A DNA stretch of 38,041 bases from Planctomycetota bacterium (GTDB taxonomy: Bacteria; Planctomycetota; Planctomycetia; Pirellulales; Pirellulaceae): NCBI GenBank assembly GCA_963205385.1, contig CAUJKE010000184.1:1-38041 (forward strand). The letters run 5' to 3'. A program made the translations under genes and the position numbers. How positions within the stretch are numbered: position 1 is the first letter of the stretch; each line of letters starts with the position of its first letter. The notes beneath the pieces are model-generated. The model did no database searches. It was not told the DNA's origin and saw nothing but the letters and a program-made list of their open reading frames with translations. This document shows positions 1 through 7,564 of this stretch, piece by piece.

Positions 1-1
1 C

Positions 2-233
2 GGAGAAGGAGCGTGAACGCCCCTGGCCAATCGCTGACGCGACGATTGCGCAAAGGCGCTAATAATGGCCGTCACTGGTGGGGGTTTGGCAGATGCATGG
101 TCAAAAACGTCGGCATTCAGGGCCGTTCACGGTCCTTCCCCCGCCGTCAGGCGGGTAATAGGCCCGTGCTTGAGCACGGGTATATGTCGCCCCGCCTGAT
201 CCTGCATTTCACGGGCGTTTACGCTCCTTCTCG
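2..233. repeat. Inverted-repeat-bounded element with internal hairpins
   Basis: Positions 2-22 and 213-233 are inverted copies of each other, matching at 19 of 21 positions. Between them lie two clean hairpins: 140-155 (6-bp stem, loop GTCA) and 163-180 (7-bp stem CCCGTGC/GCACGGG, loop TTGA). The right arm of the first hairpin (147-155) can instead pair over 9 bp with 191-199, which would enclose the second hairpin. Terminal inverted repeats, small size and no recognisable protein fit a MITE-like or REP-like non-autonomous element. A 77-codon open frame crosses it but resembles no family I know. I did not identify target-site duplications, and the left edge is too close to the window start to test. 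Confidence 0.45.
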
Positions 234-716
234 CTGCGCGGCTTGAGCCGTGGAACCGCGCCCGGGTTTGTGGACTAATCCAGATTCACGATGTGATGCA
301 CAAACAGTTGAATTCGCGCTGCAGCCCCTATCTTCCCCCCTTGCTGTCACCGGAATTCACGCCCTGAAAACATCACCGGCGTTCGGGCACCCAGGACGCA
401 ACTTCCCCGCTCTGGCGAGCCTGGCTACGGGGGCGCCGCCGGTCGCTGCTTCTTGACATCACCCCACCACACCGGTATCTTTACCGGATTGAATTGGCAC
501 TAGTCTTGACGATTGGATCCATTCAGAATCGCCGGACGGGAAGGATTGACCACTGGCCGCCTTGGGCTCGGGGGGACGCGAGGTTACGCAACTCGCCCCG
601 CACGAGCGAAATGTCGCGCCGATGTGGCAGTTAATGTCCGTTTGATCCCCATTTTAGACGTGTATTAGATAAGATGGCCTTGGACGGGAGGATGCGACAT
701 GCGACGGCGCTGGTAA
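234..716. other. Gene-free stretch before the ABC pseudogene
   Basis: No reading frame here looks like a real gene. The stretch holds a good promoter-like site at 453-481, annotated separately, and otherwise only unremarkable sequence. It may be decayed DNA belonging to the dead transporter gene that follows. Confidence 0.5.
453..487 (+). promoter_or_regulatory. Sigma70-like promoter with a palindrome over its -10
   Basis: A perfect -35 hexamer TTGACA (453-458) is followed after exactly 17 bases by TATCTT (476-481), which matches the -10 consensus at 4 of 6 positions. A 6-bp inverted repeat CCGGTA/TACCGG with a 4-base spacer (472-487) sits directly on the -10, where an operator would block polymerase. 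The nearest downstream coding remnant is the dead ABC ATPase, so this may be its orphaned promoter. Alternatively it drives an unrecognised RNA. Confidence 0.45.
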
Positions 717-1256
717 CGCAATTTTGGCGTCGATGTGTTCGCCCGAGAGTCAGCTTCTGAGAATCGACAGCGTGGGGAGCAATTCCCACGAATTCGTGAA
801 GCGGCACAGCGGTTGGGCATCGGGCACCTGCTAGAGCGATGGCCTCAGCAATTGTCCGGCGGCGAGCGTCAACGAGTAGCTCTGGCGAGAGCGATCGTGC
901 GCGAGCCGGCGGCATTTTTGTTTAATAGGCCCCTCACAAGCCGGTACGCTATAAATTGCCAGCGCAGCTTCGTCGCACCTTGCATCGCCGATAACGCGAC
1001 CTGACCTTGGAAGCCTGACGCGCGGTGCTCGGTGGTGCTTGGCGCCGCTCGCGTGCCACAAGTCGGAACTCCGCAAGTTTTGGATAAGTCGCCTGTGATG
1101 CGGTTTGTGGCAGGATTTCTCGGTCGTCCGCCGATGAATATCCTTTCCGCTTCGGTGGGCGCGGTGTCGGGGGGACTGTCGGGGGCGCTGTTGGAGAAAA
1201 GAGCAAGCCTGGCATTGGTTGGCAACAGCCGCAGGCCAGCGACTCGGTTCGAGTAA
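717..1256 (+). pseudogene. Remnant of a MalK/UgpC-type ABC transporter ATPase
   Basis: The frame from 717 reads as the middle of a sugar-importer ATPase. It has a clear ABC signature [16 protein letters not shown] (about 855-902) and then AAFLFNRPL where the family has a Walker B FLFDEPL, so the Walker B Asp and catalytic Glu are both lost. The next family segment, ending [10 protein letters not shown], is readable only in another frame (about 962-991). The original frame has a TGA at 1002-1004 and resumes with QVGTP and FVAGFLGRPPMN (about 1065-1140), typical of the end of the nucleotide-binding domain. Walker A and the regulatory domain are absent. Frameshifts, a stop and lost catalytic residues make this a dead fragment, probably of a trehalose/maltose/glycerol-phosphate type importer. 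Confidence 0.8.
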
Positions 1257-1307
1257 GACTCGTCTCGACCGGGCGTTGATTTGCCGCTAGCACTGGACCG
1301 GTTCGCA

Positions 1308-1313
1308 TACAAT
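1308..1313 (+). promoter_or_regulatory. Possible -10 element for nusA
   Basis: TACAAT matches the -10 consensus at 5 of 6 positions and lies about 105 bases before the nusA start, in the gap after the ABC remnant. No convincing -35 lies at the right distance; TTGCCG at 1281-1286 is 21 bases away. This is a weak candidate. Confidence 0.25.
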
Positions 1314-1417
1314 TTGATAACCCAACCTGTTTGGTTGACTTGCCATGCGCACGCCGTTGCATGCACAAGTTGGCACTCAGGTCGACAATTCGAACGAGTT
1401 GGAAGGCAAGGCAATAT

Positions 1418-2800
1418 ATGAATCCCAGCGAGATTTTACGGATCGTCGACTCGCTCCATCGCGAAAAGAACATCGACAAAGAGATCGTGTTCACGGCGAT
1501 CGAGTCGGCGCTCGTCACCGCTGCTAAAAGACAGTACGGCGAGGAGGCGGAAGTCCTGGTCGCGATCGATCGCGTGAGCGGCCAGCCCACCGTCGTCGCC
1601 AATGGCGAAGCTCTGGATCCCGATCTGTTCGGCCGGATTCTCGCGCAAACCGCGAAACAGGTCATTATTCAGAAGATTCGCGAAGCGGAACGCGATTCCC
1701 TGATCGACGAATATCACGAACAAATCGGCCACATGGTCAACGGCATCGTTCAACGCAACGAAGGCCCCGCGACGCTGGTGTCGCTCGGTTCCGTCGAGGC
1801 GATCCTGCCGCGCAGCGAGCAAATCCCCGGCGAATCGCATCATCCCAACGAGCGCGTGCGGGCGGTGATTTTCGACGTCAAGCCGCAAGGGAGCCGTGTG
1901 AAAGTGGTCCTCAGTCGCACGCGCCCTCAGTTGGTGCAGCGGTTGTTCGAGCAGGAAATTCCCGAAATCGCGGACGGTGTGATCGTGTTCAACGCAATTT
2001 CGCGCGAACCCGGCCATCGCAGCAAGGTCGCGGTCAGCACCACCGATAATCGGGTCGATTGCGTGGGCGCTTGTGTCGGCATCCGCGGCAATCGCATCAA
2101 GAACATCGTGGACGAACTGGCCGGCGAGCGCATTGATATCGTCCGCTGGAGCGACGACGCCGAAGAATTCATTCGCAACGCCCTCAAACCGGCCGAAGTC
2201 GACCAGGTGCTCTTGTGCGACATGCTCGGCCGGGCGATTGTGCTCGTGCGGGAGGATCAACTTTCGCTGGCCATCGGTCGCCGGGGGCAAAATGTACGCC
2301 TGGCCAGTAAATTGTGCGGCTGGGATATCGAAATCATGACCGCCGATGAGCTCAACGAGCAGATCGAGCGGGCGGTGGGTGGCTTCAGTTCCCTCGACGG
2401 AGTGAACGAAGAACTTGCTCAAAGACTAGTCGAGCAGGGTTATTTGTCATACGATGATCTTTCTGTCATTGAGCCCGACGCCCTCATGGAGATGGGCGGC
2501 TTGACGGCGGAGCAGGTCGATATCATCGTCGAGCAGGCGGAATCCAAGGCGGCCGAAGCGGAAGTTGCCGCCGCGGACGAACGCCGGCGTGCCAAAGCCG
2601 AACAGGCCGCGGCCGCCATTGCTGACGAGGAAGCCGCCGCTCGTGGAGATGTGGACGAAGAGTCCGACGAGACGGAAGTTGCGGCCGAGGAAACGTCAGC
2701 CGAGGAAACGGTGGGTGACGAAGCGGCTGCGGAAAGCGAGTTGGGAGGCGATGTCCCCTCGGTCGTTAATAGCCAAGAGGAGCGGCCAGAAAACGCCTAA
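1418..2800 (+). CDS. nusA: Transcription termination/antitermination factor NusA
   Basis: NusA binds RNA polymerase and nascent RNA, and acts in pausing, termination and antitermination. The 460-residue product starts [12 protein letters not shown], the usual NusA N-terminal domain. An S1 domain follows (about 110-175), then two KH domains with GxxG loops GIRGNR and GRRGQN. The C-terminal part has an HhH-like region (about 310-370) and an acidic, alanine-rich tail that is probably disordered. The ATG at 1418 was chosen over the longer frame (opening with TTG at 1331) because it matches the family start and has AAGG 6 bases upstream. It heads the nusA-infB-rbfA cluster. Neither rimP upstream nor ylxR downstream, often found beside nusA, is present. 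Confidence 0.97.
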   Translation: MNPSEILRIVDSLHREKNIDKEIVFTAIESALVTAAKRQYGEEAEVLVAIDRVSGQPTVVANGEALDPDLFGRILAQTAKQVIIQKIREAERDSLIDEYHEQIGHMVNGIVQRNEGPATLVSLGSVEAILPRSEQIPGESHHPNERVRAVIFDVKPQGSRVKVVLSRTRPQLVQRLFEQEIPEIADGVIVFNAISREPGHRSKVAVSTTDNRVDCVGACVGIRGNRIKNIVDELAGERIDIVRWSDDAEEFIRNALKPAEVDQVLLCDMLGRAIVLVREDQLSLAIGRRGQNVRLASKLCGWDIEIMTADELNEQIERAVGGFSSLDGVNEELAQRLVEQGYLSYDDLSVIEPDALMEMGGLTAEQVDIIVEQAESKAAEAEVAAADERRRAKAEQAAAAIADEEAAARGDVDEESDETEVAAEETSAEETVGDEAAAESELGGDVPSVVNSQEERPENA

Positions 2801-3083
2801 GCCAGCGGCGCTCGTCGCCGCTTGCGGATGCCGCGGGCAACGCCCCAGGCAAACGATTGCAAGCCATTCGTGTCCTTCGCTCCGCGAGGGAACTGAACTA
2901 TAAACAACGGTGACGGCTTAAAGTTTTAAGCCGCGATTTTGCGAGGTGTAAGGTTTTCGCCTGTGAGGCCGGAGCCTTCGCCTGCAAGAGGAGAGCCCGT
3001 ATGTAGTATTACTGCCAGTGAAGGCGTACGCAGTTGCGAACAGGGTCTGTTCGATGCGACGCCAATGTTAAGGGAGGGCGCAC
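2801..3083 (+). other. nusA-infB intergenic leader with hairpins
   Basis: This 283-base gap holds no ylxR-like gene. Directly after the nusA stop is a hairpin at 2804-2822 (7-bp stem AGCGGCG/CGCCGCT, 5-base loop) without a T-run. A second hairpin lies at 2914-2933 and is annotated separately. A TATAAA at 2899-2904 could be a -10, with only TTCGCT at -35 spacing. The remainder shows a repeated TTCGCCTG (from about 2955 and 2977) and nothing else clear. The region could hold an internal promoter or attenuator that sets infB expression. Confidence 0.4.
2914..2940 (+). terminator. Hairpin followed by a short T-run in the infB leader
   Basis: CGGCTTAAA (2914-2922) and TTTAAGCCG (2925-2933) form a perfect 9-bp inverted repeat around GT, followed by CGATTTT. 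The stem is half A/T and the T-run is short, so it could be a weak terminator or attenuator between nusA and infB, or a bidirectional palindrome. Confidence 0.35.
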
Positions 3084-5960
3084 GTGCCCATTCGGATTTA
3101 CGCGTTAGCCAAAGAACTGAAACTCGACACCAAGGACTTGGTCGACATCTGCGCTCGGGCCGGCATTCCCGCCAAGGGATCGCCTCTTGCTAGCTTGGAA
3201 GATGACGAAGTCGCGAAGCTCAAGGCTTACTTGAGCGGTTCGTCCAAGCCGAGTTCACGATCATCTGCCGGTGCGCCCATTCCCCCGTCTTCGCCGCCGC
3301 CCCCCTCAAAGCCGCGCGTGCTTCCGCGGCAGCCTGCGCAGCCAGCGCCGCCAGCACCCACTCCAGAAGTTGTGGAAGCGGAGCCTGTTGCGCCCCAAGT
3401 CGCGGCCGCTCCCGCCGAGAGCGAAACGATTAGCGTGGCGGCGACCGCAGACGAAGGCTCAACCGTCGCCGCGTCGTCGGGCGCTGGGCCGTTGACGAAA
3501 AAGATGGGTTCCAAGGCGCCCCCGCCGCGTCCCTCCACGCCCGACTCGCCGAAGTCCCCGTTTACGCGCGACGATTACATTCCGTCGACGAGCAGTGGCG
3601 GTAAGGTCAAGGTGATTGGCGGCGGGCGCAAAAAAGAAGGCGAAAAGCGGCGCGACGATGGCGAGGGAGCCAAGGGTCCGCGGCAACGCGCGCCGATCAT
3701 TCGCGTGGCTGACATGCCCAATGTGAAGCAGCCTTCGCCGCCGCCGACCGCCCCCGAGCCCAAGGCTCAAAAGCCTGAAATTCGGCTGACCAAGGAAGTG
3801 CTCCGCGGTTCTTCCAAGGGCAAAACGCCGACTGCCCACGTGGACGACATTGCCAAGGCTATGTCCAAGACCGGCGCCACGAAACATTCGGCCCTCCAGG
3901 ATATCGCCGGTAAACTGCTCAACAAAGAAGCCAAGCCTGCCAAGAAAAAAGGAAAAGGCGTTGTCGATACGGAGGAGTTTGGCGCTAAGGGTCCGGCCAA
4001 AGGTCCGGTCAAGCCAGGCCTGGCGGGGATGGCCAGCGCTCGCGCCAATCGGCATCAGGCGCGCAAGATTCGCTCGGTCGACGATGTGAGCGATGATGAT
4101 TCCGGTCGTCGTCGTCGCCCGCGGCATCGCTCGCGCAGCAAGAACGTGACGGATACCGCCGCACCGCGGAAGGCCAAAGTGCAGCTCGCGCTGCCGTGCA
4201 CGGTGCGGAGCTTCTCCGAAGCGGCCGGCGTCGCATCCAGCCAGGTGCAGCGCACGCTGATGGGGCTGGGGATGATGGCCACTATCAATCAACAAGTCCC
4301 CAACGAATACGTCGATCTGTTGGCGATGGAACTCGGCGTCGAACTCGAATTCCGCAAGCAGGAAACGGCGGAAGAATCGATGCTCGCGGCGATCGAGGAT
4401 CGTGACGACGATCCCGCGTCGCTGGCGCCTCGCCCGCCCATTGTGACCTTCCTCGGCCACGTCGATCACGGCAAGACGTCGCTGCTGGACCGGATCATCG
4501 GCATCGATGTTGTCTCCGGTGAAGCTGGCGGCATTACGCAACATATTCGCGCTTACCAGGTCGATAAGGGCGATCGCAAAATCGCGTTCGTCGATACACC
4601 AGGTCACGAAGCGTTTACGGAAATGCGGGCCCGCGGGGCGAATGTCACCGATATCGCGGTGCTCGTCATCGCGGCGGATGACGGCATCATGCCGCAGACG
4701 GAAGAGGCCATTAGCCACCTCAAGGCGGCCGAAGTACCGATTGTCGTCGCGCTGAACAAGATCGACCTCCCCGGCGTGGACGAGAACCGCATTCTGCAGC
4801 AACTAGCCGCTCAGGATCTGCTTCCCAGTGAATGGGGCGGGAATGTCGAAGTCGTGCGGACCAGCGCTACCATCGGCACAGGCGTGGACGATTTGCTCGA
4901 AACGCTGCTGACGATTGCGGACTTGCACGAACTCACGGCCAATCCCGATCGCCCGGCGACCGGCACTTGCCTGGAAGCGGAGCAAGAAGCCGGCCGTGGT
5001 GTGATTGCGAAGCTGATCGTTCGCAACGGCACGCTCAACGTCGGCGATGTGATCGTCTGCGGCGCCGCGCATGGCCGCGTCAAGGCGATGTACGATACGC
5101 TGCACCCAAATCAACGCGTCAAGTCGGCCGGCCCTTCAACTCCGGTCAACGTCACCGGCCTGGATATTGCGCCCGAGGCGGGCGACTCGTTCAATGTCCT
5201 GGAAGACATCGCGCAAGCTCGTGAGATCGCCTCGCTGCGCGAGCACCGGGGGCGCGAAGGCAAGCTCGGCGGCAAGACCACCAAGGTCTCGTTCGAGCAA
5301 TTCCAGGATCTGCTCACCTCCGGCAAGCTCGGCGTGGTAGAAGAGAAAATCACGCTCAACCTCATCATCCGCGCCGATGTGCGGGGATCGATCGAGGCCT
5401 TGCTCAAGGAACTCGGCAAGCTGGAACATCCTGAGGTGCAGGTCAAGGTGTTGCAAGCCTCGGTTGGCGGCATCACCGTGGCCGACGTCACGCTCGCCAA
5501 TGCGTCGGACGCCGTCATCATCGGCTTCAACGTCATCCCGGACGAAGCCGCCCGCAGCCTGGCCGATCAATACGGCGTTGAGATTCGCCGTTACGACATC
5601 ATTTACAAGGTCGCCGATGACATCAAGGCGATGCTCTCCGGCAAGCTCAAGCCGGAAGAACGGATCGTCGAACTCGGCCGCGCGTTGGTCAAGCAAGTCT
5701 TCAGCATCAGCCGCGTCGGCGCGATCGCTGGCTGCTATGTCGCCTCGGGCAACATCGAACGTGGCTGCCGGATTCGCGTCAATCGCGATGGCCGCACCAT
5801 CGGCGATTACGCCCTCGATTCGCTCCGTCGCGAGAAGGACGATGTCAAGGAAGTGCAGCGGGGTATGGAATGCGGCATCCGTCTGGCCGGTTTCAACGAC
5901 ATCAAGAAAGACGACGTTCTGGAAGCCTACAAGATTGAGGAAGTGGCGCGTAGCCTGTAA
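3084..5960 (+). CDS. infB: Translation initiation factor IF-2
   Basis: IF-2 is the GTPase that brings fMet-tRNA to the 30S subunit and promotes subunit joining. The product has 958 residues. It opens with an IF2_N motif ([17 protein letters not shown]), then a long Pro/Ala/Lys-rich linker, and a second IF2_N-like segment (about 368-425). The G domain carries GHVDHGKT (458-465), DTPGH (504-508) and NKID (558-561). Domains II, III (IF-2) and IV follow to the C terminus. The start is GTG, supported by GGAGGG (3073-3078) 5 bases upstream. The long linker is the usual variable part of the family. The gene sits between nusA and rbfA, a classic arrangement; rbfA starts 9 bases after its stop. Confidence 0.98.
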   Translation: MPIRIYALAKELKLDTKDLVDICARAGIPAKGSPLASLEDDEVAKLKAYLSGSSKPSSRSSAGAPIPPSSPPPPSKPRVLPRQPAQPAPPAPTPEVVEAEPVAPQVAAAPAESETISVAATADEGSTVAASSGAGPLTKKMGSKAPPPRPSTPDSPKSPFTRDDYIPSTSSGGKVKVIGGGRKKEGEKRRDDGEGAKGPRQRAPIIRVADMPNVKQPSPPPTAPEPKAQKPEIRLTKEVLRGSSKGKTPTAHVDDIAKAMSKTGATKHSALQDIAGKLLNKEAKPAKKKGKGVVDTEEFGAKGPAKGPVKPGLAGMASARANRHQARKIRSVDDVSDDDSGRRRRPRHRSRSKNVTDTAAPRKAKVQLALPCTVRSFSEAAGVASSQVQRTLMGLGMMATINQQVPNEYVDLLAMELGVELEFRKQETAEESMLAAIEDRDDDPASLAPRPPIVTFLGHVDHGKTSLLDRIIGIDVVSGEAGGITQHIRAYQVDKGDRKIAFVDTPGHEAFTEMRARGANVTDIAVLVIAADDGIMPQTEEAISHLKAAEVPIVVALNKIDLPGVDENRILQQLAAQDLLPSEWGGNVEVVRTSATIGTGVDDLLETLLTIADLHELTANPDRPATGTCLEAEQEAGRGVIAKLIVRNGTLNVGDVIVCGAAHGRVKAMYDTLHPNQRVKSAGPSTPVNVTGLDIAPEAGDSFNVLEDIAQAREIASLREHRGREGKLGGKTTKVSFEQFQDLLTSGKLGVVEEKITLNLIIRADVRGSIEALLKELGKLEHPEVQVKVLQASVGGITVADVTLANASDAVIIGFNVIPDEAARSLADQYGVEIRRYDIIYKVADDIKAMLSGKLKPEERIVELGRALVKQVFSISRVGAIAGCYVASGNIERGCRIRVNRDGRTIGDYALDSLRREKDDVKEVQRGMECGIRLAGFNDIKKDDVLEAYKIEEVARSL

Positions 5961-5969
5961 TAAACCTAG

Positions 5970-6371
5970 ATGACTTCTCGCCGAACCCTAAAAGCCGCTT
6001 CCGCGATTCGTGAAGTCGTGAGCTCCGCAATTCTCATCGACTTGCAGGATCCGCGCGTGCGCGATGTGACCGTCACCCTGGTCGAGGTCGCTTCCGATAT
6101 GCGTCAAGCCAAGGTGCATGTGTCCATCATGGGAGATGAGAAGAAGCAGCAGTTGGCCCTCCACGGCTTGCAGAATGCCGCGGGGTTCTTGCAGTCGAAA
6201 ATCGGCGAGCGGATCGATACGCGTTACATCCCGCGGCTGACGTTTGTGATTGATAAAGGCGTCAAACACTCGATTGAGGTGGCGCGCATTTTAAGCGAAG
6301 TGCTTCCCAAGTCGGAGGTTGAAACTCCCCCCTCCCCTCCTCCCGAGACCGACCCGCCTGACGACGAGTGA
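5970..6371 (+). CDS. rbfA: Ribosome-binding factor A
   Basis: RbfA is a small KH-like protein that binds the 30S subunit and helps 16S rRNA maturation. The 133-residue product has the family core: the [10 protein letters not shown] start, [12 protein letters not shown], the AKVHVSIMG strand, and [17 protein letters not shown] before the C-terminal helix. The tail is a Pro/Asp/Glu-rich stretch. It lies 9 bases after infB and is probably cotranscribed with it. The usual next gene, truB, is absent; an unrelated nuclease-fold protein follows. Confidence 0.95.
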   Translation: MTSRRTLKAASAIREVVSSAILIDLQDPRVRDVTVTLVEVASDMRQAKVHVSIMGDEKKQQLALHGLQNAAGFLQSKIGERIDTRYIPRLTFVIDKGVKHSIEVARILSEVLPKSEVETPPSPPPETDPPDDE

Positions 6372-6429
6372 CGCCGCTAAGCTGCTCGCTGGTCTTCCCT
6401 CGCATCCCTCGCGCTTACCATCGCCTGCT

Positions 6430-7485
6430 ATGACAACTCCCAACCGCGCCACGCAAATCGGCAAGCTGCAAAAGATTCTCAAAAAGCATTACAAGCCGGT
6501 GACGCCGCCGGAGCGCACGCTGCTGGAACACTTGCTGTATGCCTGCTGTTTGGAAAACTCGCCGTTCGACAAAGCGGACGAGGCGTTCGCGCAGTTGCAG
6601 CAGTCGTATTTCGATTGGAACGAAGTGCGCGTCACGAGTATGGCCGAACTGGGCGGCGTGTTTGCGTCGCTCGCGCAATCGCAAACGGCCGCGTTCCGCG
6701 TCAAGAAGACGCTGCAAGGCATCTTCGACGTGATCTACGACTTCGACCTGGAAGCGCTCAAGAAGCAGAATCTCGGCAAGTCGATCAAGGATCTGGAACA
6801 GTTCGGCGCGACGCCGTTTTGCATCGCCTATGTCACGCAGAATAGTCTCGGCGGACATGCGATCGCCGCGGATGAAGGGACGTTCGATCTCCTGGTCGTG
6901 CTCGGCATCATCACTCCCGCCGAGGCCGCCAAGGGCTTGCTCCCCGGAATCGAGCGGGCGATTCCCAAGAACAAGGGGCCGGAGTTTTTCTCGCAATTGC
7001 ATCAACTGGCCACCGAGTTCTTTGCGTCAACCGACTCCACGCATGTGCGCAACTTCCTGAGTGAACTGGTGCCCGACGTGAAGGAAAAGATCGCCGAGCG
7101 CCTGGTGCAGAAGAAGGAGTTGGCGGAAATTCACTCCGCGCAGCGTGAAGCCGCCGCAACCGCCGCCGCGGCTGAACTCACCGCCACCAAGGAGCCTCCC
7201 AAGTCCGCCAAGCCCGTGGAGGCCGGCAAGGAATCCAAGGGCGCCAAGCCCACGAAGGAAGCGAAAGACTCCAAGGACAAGTCCTCCAAGGCCGAAAAAC
7301 CGATCGAAAAGCCGGTGGAGAAAGCGGCCGAAAAGGCCAAGCCGGAGAGTAAGAAGCCGGACGAGAAGAAACCGGAAGAGAAGCCGAAGAAAACAGCCGC
7401 GAACAAGGACGTCCCGAAGAAACGCCCCGCCGAAGCGGCCAAAAAGCCGGTCTCCAAGGGCCTGGCCAAGAAAAAGCCGCGGTAA
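6430..7485 (+). CDS. Endonuclease III-like (HhH-GPD fold) protein with lysine-rich tail
   Basis: This is a 351-residue protein. Residues about 10-205 resemble the endonuclease III helical fold: LLEHLLYACCLE near the N terminus, then FGATPFCIAYVTQNSLGGHAI (about 125-145) in the hairpin-helix-hairpin region, and ADEGTFDLLVVLGI (147-160), which aligns with the VDTHVxRVxxRLG segment holding the catalytic Asp. An Asp is present (D148), but the catalytic Lys of GVGRKTA appears lost, and no four-Cys iron-sulfur motif is seen. Residues about 240-351 are Lys/Ala/Pro/Glu-rich and probably disordered, suggesting nucleic-acid binding. The ATG at 6430 is preferred because the upstream frame overlaps rbfA and is low in complexity. 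A role in rRNA or ribosome biology is only a guess from its place after rbfA. Confidence 0.6.
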   Translation: MTTPNRATQIGKLQKILKKHYKPVTPPERTLLEHLLYACCLENSPFDKADEAFAQLQQSYFDWNEVRVTSMAELGGVFASLAQSQTAAFRVKKTLQGIFDVIYDFDLEALKKQNLGKSIKDLEQFGATPFCIAYVTQNSLGGHAIAADEGTFDLLVVLGIITPAEAAKGLLPGIERAIPKNKGPEFFSQLHQLATEFFASTDSTHVRNFLSELVPDVKEKIAERLVQKKELAEIHSAQREAAATAAAAELTATKEPPKSAKPVEAGKESKGAKPTKEAKDSKDKSSKAEKPIEKPVEKAAEKAKPESKKPDEKKPEEKPKKTAANKDVPKKRPAEAAKKPVSKGLAKKKPR

Positions 7486-7501
7486 TCTAAATTGCCGACT
7501 G

Positions 7502-7510
7502 TGCTAAAAT
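7502..7510 (+). promoter_or_regulatory. Possible extended -10 upstream of the TPR gene
   Basis: TGCTAAAAT matches an extended -10 (TGnTATAAT) at all but one position. No good -35 is seen, which extended -10 promoters can tolerate. It lies just before the hairpin at 7511-7548, so that hairpin could be the start of the TPR mRNA as well as the end of the upstream transcript. Confidence 0.35.
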
Positions 7511-7548
7511 GAGAGGGTGGGCGCGGTGAGCCTACCCTCTTTTCGTTT
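7511..7548 (+). terminator. Rho-independent terminator-like hairpin
   Basis: GAGGGTGGGC (7513-7522) pairs with GCCTACCCTC (7530-7539) over 10 bp with one G-T wobble and a 7-base loop, extended by A7512-T7540. It is followed by TTTTCGTTT. Stem, loop and T-run fit an intrinsic terminator for the nusA-infB-rbfA cluster, 26 bases after the stop codon of the last gene. Confidence 0.7.
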
Positions 7549-7564
7549 CTCAGGTGACGGTTTT

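Noticed and set aside
13..246. 77-codon frame on the plus strand
   Set aside because: It spans the inverted-repeat element, with hairpins throughout, and shows no protein-like pattern or family.
631..915. 94-codon minus-strand frame
   Set aside because: It overlaps the ABC ATPase remnant, whose plus-strand reading clearly shows a family motif.
1436..2422. Long minus-strand frame of 328 codons
   Set aside because: It lies opposite nusA; its composition is a shadow of the GC-rich third positions of the real gene.
3459..4802. 447-codon minus-strand frame
   Set aside because: Shadow of infB, whose GTPase motifs are unmistakable.
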